This document shows, one piece after another, positions 56,178 to 64,000 of a stretch of DNA of 64,000 nt (position 1 is the stretch's first letter; each line of letters begins with the position of its first letter). The translations under genes and the position numbers were made by a program. The DNA is from Simmondsia chinensis (Eukaryota; Streptophyta; Magnoliopsida; Caryophyllales; Simmondsiaceae): positions 33,368,438-33,432,437 of the forward strand of contig JAGTTD010000001.1 of assembly GCA_018398585.1 (NCBI GenBank). Reading direction: 5' to 3'. Under the pieces are notes generated by a model. The model made no database searches, was not told the DNA's origin, and saw only the letters and a program-made list of their open reading frames with translations.

Positions 56178-57110
56178 TTCCTGCCATGTAATTCCATCTA
56201 CTATTGGGATGACATGATAAGGCAATTTCAAGCTCTGTTTCCAAGAATGGAACTAGGAAGTTCCACGTCTGACTTAGCTCGAATAAGACAAAAGCTAGGT
56301 GAATCAGTGGAAGATTACATTAACCGGCTCAAGAGAGCCAAGTTAAAATGTATTATAGCCCTTCCTGAAGTAAAATATGCCAAGCTGGCATTGAATGGCT
56401 GGGATATTGAGTTCAGGGAGAAATTCAAAGGCTCTAACTTCACAACGCTTTTACAGTTGGCAGAATGTGCTGCTAGATATAAGGCTACCTTGAAAGAAGA
56501 AATCCTTATGAAAAATACCGTGTATGGCACTTACGTAAATACCTAATCGAAGAGGATGAAGATCCTTCATATGAGATTGAGGCCGCTGAATACATTAAGG
56601 GGCCTCCTGTGGTTTGTAATAATTTGGTTAAGAAGGATGTTAAAGCCAGCAAATCTTATCAGTCTCAAGACTTGAGAAAATACTTGTTTGACCTCTCCAG
56701 AGCCGACGTGATATTTGATTGGCTTAAGGTAAATAAAAAAACTCGAGATCAGGGGTAAAACAAGAAAGCTTGACCCAAATTCTACTAAGGGGAAGGTATA
56801 CTGTAAATGGAACAATTCGTTGACTCATTCAATTAAGAACTGCATAATATTCGGAACTGTGGTTTTGGATGCTATAGAAGTAAGGGAATTGATATTCCCT
56901 GGATAAGGATAGATGAGTGTTGATAATGACCCCTTCTCTTATCCTGTTCAAGCTAATGTTATTGACACTCTTGACCAAACCAATCCATGTTGTGCCCAAA
57001 CTAACCCTTTTCACTTTTACAGAAAAAATTGTTCTTCAATAACATTCAGAAGGCAAAGGTGGCAAACCACCTATTTGAACTGTTGGTCATTACAAGAATT
57101 TTGGGCTTCC
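56178..57110 (+). pseudogene. Element G gag, second part
   Basis: The frame resumes directly after the ACATT duplication. It shows YYWDDMIRQFQALFPRMEL, GESVEDYINRLKRAKLKC, YAKLALNGWDIEFREKF and LLQLAECAARYKATLKEE (Retrotrans_gag core end), then in other frames a gag C-terminal region with a YCKWNNSLTHSIKNC-like zinc-binding block near 56800-56840. The ORF at 56214-56546 is intact over 110 codons. It matches the H gag at 44400-44540. Confidence 0.85.
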
Positions 57111-57906
57111 TGAAACTTGCGCGCCCATTAGATGATTGAATCCACCGATGGCATATCACTGAACTTCATCCCACAATCAAGTGTGCAGTTTTTAAGAACT
57201 TACTAATCAAACTCTACAATGACTCTGCCTTTACCCTGACAGTGGTCAAGGAGTTAGCTGTGGATATCAGCAATAGTCTGGGCCTCGCAAGACGAGAGAG
57301 AATATCTCGAGACTCAGAGAGGGTGTCCTGTAAGGCATTCCAGCAATGTTGCAAGAAAATACAAGCACCAATGAGGAAACTGAAACTGCTTTCAAAATAT
57401 ATTTCCCCTGCTGACCCTCTCTTGGATCTAAAGATGCCATCAGAGAAGTCCCGTAAATATGAGCCTGATGAGGGTCCTCCTATAAAAGGCCAAATCACTA
57501 TGAGGACTGGGCATCCAAAGAGAAATCCAAAATACCACATGTTGGACATGGACACCAGTCAAGGACAATGATAGTCAGGACACTAGCCCTCCTGGGTCTG
57601 ATTTGATAGTGTCTGAAGAAAGCATCACCTGGCACAATACAAGATTGGCCCCTCTAGTCTTACGTGAACCCAGAAGAGGCCGCAACTACTAAAAGGGTAG
57701 CTCAGTGAAGCACTCTGGTCGATACTTACATAACTTGGCTCTCTCAAGAGGAAGTTAAGATTCGCAAGGGCAAGCAAATTAAGCCTATGGATCTTGAAGA
57801 GCCAACAACTGTGTCCAAACCTGTTGCCCCACCGTCGAAAGAAGGCACCCACACAAAAGCTTGAGAGATGGACTAGTCTCTCGTCTTTTAAAAAAAAGGA
57901 ATCTTG
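57111..57906 (+). pseudogene. Element G gag-protease linker region
   Basis: Weak coding continues: an open frame at 57242-57571 is basic and contains RRERISRDSERVSCKAF with no known motif. The HSGRYLHNLALSRGS-like piece near 57700-57755 and KPMDLEEPTTVSKPV near 57783-57830 recall the linker before the protease of Tat-like elements. It ends at the second insertion (TCTTG at 57902-57906). Confidence 0.5.
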
Positions 57907-60165
57907 TGTTGGGAAAAGATATGAATTTTGTTGAAAAATAAACTCTGATGCCGACTATTGGGTTCACTGTTCTCAACTATGGTCACAACAATAGGCACCT
58001 ATTAGAGCACTTAGAGTAGGAAACTCTTCTCTCTACCTAAGCTCTTGGTAGGAGAGTCACGCTTCGTGACACCTCACATGCGAGAGTTCTCGGGAATAGG
58101 TTTATCTCTATAAACCCTTCGCCCTAATATCGGTTATTGGGATGAATTTCAAAAATTCTCCCTAAAGTTTATACAGCGGAACAGGTTTAGAATTCATAAC
58201 TCTAAACCTAGGGTCGATTTAAAATTCCTAATTTTAAATCTACTGACTTAAATTCACAATTTAATTCAATGGATCTAAATTCTTAATTTAGATCTATAGG
58301 CCTTTTACTATAATACATTCATAACAATACATAAACTTATATAGGCATAATAACGAATATTATAAATAAATAAAAAAGCGAAAAAGAATAAAGAAAGAAG
58401 AACATACCTGGAATGCTCTAATAATAAAGAAAACCAAGAAAATCGAGACCCCGTGATCTTCTATGCAATGGCCTCGATCTACCTGGAGGGTGGGCTCCGA
58501 AAAATATTAAACTGATGAAAGAAAAATTTCAACGGAAATTTTTCTCTCCACTTAGGTCTTCGAAACAATTCCAGAAACCCTAAAGAAATATTTCAACTTG
58601 AATGCCAAACCCCGGAATAAGCACCTATATTTATAGGAGTATACCGGAGCGAAAAATCCAATTTTAATCGATGTGGGATCGCCCAGTTAAAATCAAATCG
58701 CGTCATTTTATTAAAAAATAGGATTAAAACGTTGCGTTTCATCCTAGGTCAAACGCATCCGTGGTCCACCAGCACGGTGATACGTGTCATCGTGTGATTT
58801 GTGCCTACGTGGGGACGCGGATAGCCCTGGACACGTGTCGCACGCTTGTTCGTTGGATCTGATATACGTGGATCGCGTGGTGTTTGCTATTTTTGCCCTT
58901 TTTTTTTTTTTTTTGTTTCCCACTTGTAAAAATTCATCTTATGAATTTTAATTTTTCAAAATTATTTTATTTTATAATTTTCAACTTTCATTCATCTCAT
59001 GAATAATGTATGGCAAAATTAATTTTACCCATCTTATGGATAAATAATTCATCTCATGAATTCGTTAATATTTTTCAGATGGCAATACAATACAGAGGCT
59101 TACGCAGGGACCTCAGGGACAATTTAAATCTAGCTCCAAATGGGTTAAATTAAACCATCTTGTGATATTAATTTAATTACCATTTAATGAGACTTAATTC
59201 CACTAAATAAATCTCACTGCACTCCAGACTAAAATTATTTATTTGATATCTCCCTAATAGGCTATATAGATGACAACAACCCCTCCAATTGATGTCCATG
59301 ACAAAGGATAAATATAACCACTTCCATTATCCTTCTCACAGCTTCTCCGTTAGTTACCGACTCGCCCTTCACTGAATAATTCATTTATACTTGAACATAT
59401 TCACAGTATAAATTTCAAATGTCAAACACTTGGAATACTTTGGCCAAAGTTTTTGAAATATTCAAATATTTGCGAATCAACTAAGGGGACATCTGTATCT
59501 CATAAAAGACTATAGATTCCCTATTGAATACCTGATCCTTGTCACACTTTACGCCGCTACCCCATGTACGTGGGATTTCAGTCATTCGTTTAGACCTTAC
59601 TTATGGTACACCAAAGTAACTAACGCTCCATGCATAAGTCCAGAATACCCTCAGGATTTAGAGTCGTCGTTCCAACAGTACAACGTGAAGAACTCATTTC
59701 CGATAGTAGTCTAGAAATAAGTAACCCACATGGTTCAACTCAGTGTGTCAATCTTGTTAAACACACTAACCTAACACTTTTGGATCTCCATCCACATGAC
59801 CCAGACAAGTCATCTAAAGTGTCATGTTATAGTCTTAACATACAAGTTATCTAAAGTGTCATGTTATAGTCTTAACATACAAGTGGTCCAAACTTGTCTT
59901 TGACTACAAGTCTTTCAAACAACAATCTATACCATTTGTTCCAAGTCTATCTGTGGCTTAGTCTCATAAACCACTTAGAACAAACATGTAAATTGTAGTT
60001 TGAGGACTACACCCATCTCATGGATGTCTCCCAAAAGAAGATCATATGCAGCATAATTTCTCACATACATGAATTTAACTAGAAAATGACTGGAACTTCA
60101 ATTTATTTATTAATTAAAATAATATATCCAGAATAAATCTAGATTTTAGGACACTGTTCCTAACA
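57907..60165 (-). mobile_element. LTR-derived insertion (solo LTR with composite end), relative of element I
   Basis: It is flanked by an exact TCTTG duplication (57902-57906, 60166-60170), starts TGTTGGGAAAAGATATG and ends TTCCTAACA. From 58135 to 60165 it aligns with both LTRs of element I. The first 228 bp are extra: they contain two further LTR-end-like and primer-site-like junctions (57945-57965 and 58117-58138). There is no coding region. It is best read as a solo LTR, or a collapsed element that kept short internal leader pieces. Confidence 0.8.
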
Positions 60166-60170
60166 TCTTG

Positions 60171-61230
60171 GAGGGACCAGCTTGCCAAGAGTCCATTAGC
60201 TCAAAAAATGTATGAATAATGAAGAGGAATATCCCCCCCCCCGGCATTAACTTAGTGGAACCTCTATGCCATGTTAACCCAACATGGTTTGATATCGAGA
60301 ATGACTTCCACGAAAAGGACTTCCCCTAATCTATGGAGAAGTCTCAAGCCCCAATGATTGATCTAGAGGACCAAACTCCAGTGTAGGACATGCTAACTAA
60401 TGGCAGTCCTCAAAATCATGATCATGACGTGCCCATAGATGGAAGCCCTGAAAAGGAAACGGATTAGGGGGTCCAGATAAAATATAGATGCTCCCTAAAG
60501 GGTTGATGTTAGAACTGCCCTGCTCCTTCCTTTGGAGTTCATGGCAACTAGCGCTCAAGTGGGCCTCGCGGGCGATGTTATAGTAGCAAATGAGGATCCC
60601 GAAGTGGAACTTATGGCAGAAATAGCAGTCACCAAAGGTGACTCTGATCCTGTGTCTTTTAAAATTATTGCCCCAACATCTAAATCACCTGATGATTCAA
60701 CTAACATAATAAAGATGATGTTTAATGGGCCTAATACCGCTAACAAGCACAATAAGCCCTTATACACCAAAACAAGTTCGATGGCATTCTGGTGAATAGG
60801 GGTTTGGTGGATAATGACGCGACCATCAACGTCCTACCTTCTTATATGTTGGGGGTCATTGGTCAATCTCAAGGTGGCCTAATTACTTCAGATGTTGAAA
60901 TTTGTGGCTTTTCTGGAGCTCTTACTAAGTCTGAAGGGTCATTCCGATTGAGTTGACTGTTAGCAGCTTAATCAAGTTGAAAACTTTCTTTGTAGTAGAT
61001 ACTAAATCAAGCTACAATTCCTTTCTCAAGAGAGATTGTTTACATGCCAATTATTGTATCCCGTCTTTGTCACAACAGTTGATAATTTTCTGGAACCATG
61101 ACAAGCATGAGATTGTTATGGCAGATAATAGGCAATTTTTGGCTTACTCCAACTACATTGAGGCAAAGTTCAATGAAGATGGCGTGGGACTATTTCATGT
61201 CAAAAGGACCACTCTACAGTCTGCCTGACA
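60171..61230 (+). pseudogene. Element G protease region
   Basis: After the insertion the frame continues (SWRDQLAKSPLAQKMYE near 60175-60222). The protease-like block reads DGILVNRGLVDNDATINVLP near 60780-60835, where Asn-Asp stands for the expected Gly-Gly of VDGGA. Then at 60953-61228 come FFVVDTKSSYNSFLKRDCLH and ANYCIPSLSQQLI, the conserved C-terminal protease part of Tat-like elements. Intervening frames at 60532-60795 are acidic linker. Confidence 0.75.
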
Positions 61231-62820
61231 TCAAGACACAATGACCATCCTTGAAAGCCCACTCACCGAGGCTGAGGTTGGTCAAGTTGAGGGAGAGTCT
61301 AAAGACTCTGATTTATGGGGTTGCATGTGAGCCCTTCTTAAAGAAGGATATCTCTAAGGTACACCAAAACCCTTATGTGAGGTAGCCAAGACCTCCCACT
61401 AATGGCTCGGGAGGTCATTTCCTCGGCACTAGCAAAGCTTATGGCTTTGCATGCAGAGGATCAACTTTGGGCTGAATAGCCATTCAATTGCTTCAAGGTC
61501 TAGATGAGCAAGAAAAAGAGCCGGAACTCTCAAACTTAAGAGCAGCGCCAGCCAAGATGAAGGATTTAAGGGCCTAAGTTTAGGACCCCATCCTCAAGGT
61601 TAACTTAGGCTCGTGAAGAATGAAGACCTACCTATCTGAGCACTGTGCTTTCTGAGGAGTAGAGAGAGCTATATTTGACCTTGCTTCATGAGTTCCAGGA
61701 CCATTTTTCTAGGGACCATCACAAGATGCCTTGCTTAGACAGCAAGGTTGTTGGGCTTAGGCTTCCTATCAAGCCAAGATTGAGGCCTGTCATCCAAGCC
61801 CAAAGGACAATGTCCCAACAGGTTATTGATTTTGTCAAGGAGATGTTCGAAAGACTCTTAAAGGCCAAATTTATCAGGACTATCAAGTATGTTGAATGGT
61901 TGGCAAATATTGTTCCTGTCAATAAGAAAATGGAAAAAGCAGGGTCTTTACTAATTTCATAGATATGAACACAGCCGCACCAAAAGATGAATACCCAATG
62001 CCAATTATTGATGTGCTTATTGATTTAGACTCGAGGCATGAGGTCTTGTCTTTCATGGATGGCTATTGCGGATACTACAAAGTTATGATTGCTTGAAATG
62101 ATGCCCATATGATAGCGTTCAGGTGTCCTGGGTCAATAGGAACCTTCAAGTGGGTGGCTATGCTGTTTGATTTGAAAAATGCTAGTGCCACCTACTAAAA
62201 AGCCATGAACATGATCTTTCATGACCTCATCGACAAGACCATGGAATTCTATATCAATAATATCGTGGTCAAATCAAAATCCCAAGTCAAACACTTGGAA
62301 GATTCGAGGGGGTGTTCCTTAGAATGAGGACCCACGAACTCAAGATGAAGCCATTAGTGTGATCTTGGTGTACGAGATGGTAACTTTCTTGCTTTTTTGG
62401 TAGACCAGAGGGTCATTGAGGTGGACATTAATAAGGTTATGGCTATTCAACATGCCAAACTACCTTCAACAACAAAAGAGCTCCAACGCTTCTTGGGGTA
62501 GGTTAACTTCATGAGGTGTTTAATCTTTAATATTGCAGAAAAAACAAAAGTCTCCTCTCCATTATTGAGGCTCAAAACTGAGAATGACTTTAAGTGGGAG
62601 GAGCCACATTAAGCAACTTTCAAGGCCATCAAGGAGCTCTTGATCAGGCCTCCAGCGCTCATTCTGCTTTTAAGGAATCTATTAGTTGCTTGCTTGTACA
62701 AGACAATGAGCAAGGATTTGACCAGGCTGTGTTCTACCTTAGCCGTTGCTTAAATGAATGTGAAATAAAATACTCCTCAATGGAGAAACTATGTCTATCT
62801 TGTTCTAAGCATCAGTAAAA
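61231..62820 (+). pseudogene. Element G reverse transcriptase and start of RNase H
   Basis: LLHEFQDHFSRDHHKMPCLD, RLLKAKFIRTIKYVEWLANI and VPVNKK open the RT (61675-61940). FMDGYCGYYKVMIA, FRCPGSIGTFKWVAMLFDLK and NASATY follow. The active site reads FYINNIVVKSKSQ near 62250-62285, with Asn-Asn for Asp-Asp. Later come LPSTTKELQRFLG, KTKVSSPLLRLKTENDFKWE and FYLSRCLNECEIKYSSMEKL. Stops and frame changes are frequent. The first 440 bases (61231-61670) are weakly coding. Confidence 0.85.
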
Positions 62821-64000
62821 ATTAAGACATTACTTCTTGGCATTTACAATATACGTGGTTGCTCAAATAGGTGTCCTTAGGTACATGCTAGATAAGCCCT
62901 TGATTAGGGGAAGATTAGAACAAGTGGAGTATTGATCTACTTTAGTTTGAATTGTTCAATATGTCATAAAATTCAGTCAAAGGTTAGTCCTTGGCAGACT
63001 TTTCAGCTTACCACCCAAACATTCATACTGGACTAAACTACGAGCAAGACCAGCTCCTAGTGGTGGAAATGGTCCCTTGGAAACTATACTTTAACAGATC
63101 AAGGACCAATTCAAGTACTGGAGTTGGAGTTGTGATAGAATTTCCCTACTGGGATCATCACTAAATTAGGCATTACTTTAGTTGGAAAATGCCACAACAA
63201 CATGGCAGAGTATGAGGAACTGATAATAGGCCCACATACTCTCCTGAAAATGTGAGTCCTCAATGTCATTACTAAAGGGACTCCATGTTGATGATTTTCC
63301 AAATAAAAGGGGAATTTCAATGTTTGAGCAACAACTCGAACTGATACTTTCAACATTGTAAAAGCTTTTGAATAATTTCGGTCATTTGCAATCTAAGCAT
63401 ATCTTTGGAGAGCAAAACAAAGCAGCCAATGACTTGGCTCAGTTTGCTTCTGGATATATGGTCAGCAAGACTAAGGTTTTGGACCATGACATAGAATTTG
63501 TTAAGTCATCTAATTTTGAGAGCGAAGCTATTCCATGTGAACACTTGGATTGTCTTGAAACCCATCAAACTGTCCTAAATAAACATGAGAACTGGAGGAA
63601 GCCTTTAATTGGTCACTTCAAGAACCCTGAAGATTACGCTAAGGACAAAAAGATGAAAATGAAAGCTCATAAATTCCATCTAGACCATGAATGTGGAGAG
63701 TTAAATAAAAGGTACACTAGTGGAGTGCTTCTTAGGTGCCTTAACTTGGATGAAGCTATGCTAGTGATGGTATGAGTCCATCAGGGTATTTGTGGATCCA
63801 ATTTAGCTAGCAACAAAATTCTTTAGCTCATCAGACATTATAGCTATTACTGACCATAAATGATTGATGATTGCATAAAATAAGCTAAGGGATGTAGAGC
63901 CTGCCAGAGACATGGGCATGTACTAAGAGTCCCTATAGTTAAGATGCATGCTATTGTCAAGCCATGGCCCTTCAAAGGGTGGGCAATGGACATCATAGGA
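62821..64000 (+). pseudogene. Element G RNase H end and integrase start, cut by window edge
   Basis: Degraded RNase H sequence (62821-63360) leads to an open frame at 63368-63775: HIFGEQNKAANDLAQFASGY is the RNase H end, followed by a linker with a Cys/His-containing stretch and LLRCLNLDEAMLVM. The integrase zinc region continues with VHQGICGSNLASNKIL, RHYSYY and KGCRACQRHGHVLRVPI, and the core opens with KPWPFKGWAMDIIG at the edge. The first catalytic Asp (MDI) is present. Confidence 0.82.

Larger units (their letters stand above)
46190..64000 (+). mobile_element. Element G: Tat-like Ty3/gypsy retrotransposon, interrupted twice
   Basis: Plus-strand gag (46428-47690 and 56178-57110), protease region (60500-61230), RT (61670-62300), RNase H (62300-62820, 63360-63470) and the start of integrase (63720-64000) lie in order. 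Two later insertions (47691-56172 and 57907-60165) split it. Its 5' LTR is not identified (expected before about 46190) and its 3' end is beyond the window. It is inactive: frequent stops, and YINN at the RT active site. Confidence 0.85.

Noticed and set aside
1..64000. CRISPR arrays, operons, phage or bacterial defence systems
   Set aside because: No regular short repeats with unique spacers, no ribosome-binding-site-led gene clusters, and all recognisable genes are plant retroelement or plastid derived.

Overview
This window reads as repeat-rich, probably pericentromeric or heterochromatic, DNA of a flowering plant, most likely a eudicot. The evidence is layered plant LTR retrotransposons (Ty3/gypsy of Tat-like and chromovirus-like types, Ty1/copia of several types), tRNA-Met-type primer sites (TGGTATCAGAGC), an Au-like SINE, an L1-type LINE and a plastid DNA fragment carrying the end of ycf4. 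I found no intact cellular protein gene, rRNA, tRNA or CRISPR array. Almost every coding region is a broken retrotransposon gene. Lineage names come from motif recognition and were not checked by a database search. Element letters (A, E-L) are local labels.

Layout. 1-4789: element A (+), a young non-autonomous LTR element without reverse transcriptase (visible LTR parts about 97% identical). 4790-17029: element J (-), a Tat-like gypsy element with gag, protease, RT, RNase H and integrase, a tandem-repeat-rich 3' region and a degenerate antisense gene; its integrase is interrupted by about 0.55 kb of partly plastid DNA. 17070-19471: small tandem repeats, a SINE with a 19-bp target duplication, and unassigned DNA. 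19472-24874: copia element K (+), with a 5' LTR rearranged by an inverted copy of its own tail. 24875-27230: unassigned AT-rich DNA with a second SINE fragment. 27231-32475: copia element L (+), short LTRs and few disruptions.

33040-44298: two long inverted repeats face each other around a nest. Inside lie gypsy remnant E (-), with chromovirus-like gypsy element F (-) inserted in its left LTR, and a 5'-truncated LINE (-). 44326-45060: gag remnant H (-). 46190-64000: its relative G (+), which runs off the right edge. G is interrupted twice: by copia element I (-, 47691-56172, target duplication ACATT) and by an LTR-derived insertion (57907-60165, target duplication TCTTG). Removing either insertion rejoins the G reading frame.

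Relative ages from nesting: G is older than I and the second insertion; E is older than F; J is older than its plastid insert. The genes do not form a cellular pathway. They are parts of replication cassettes (gag particle protein, protease, RT/RNase H, integrase), nearly all disabled: J has YVYD, G has YINN and I has YVDN at the RT active site. I saw no convincing new cellular system. The most unusual items are the unrecognised coding region of A, the antisense gene and satellite-like arrays of J, the plastid patch, and the rearranged LTRs of K and at 57907-60165.
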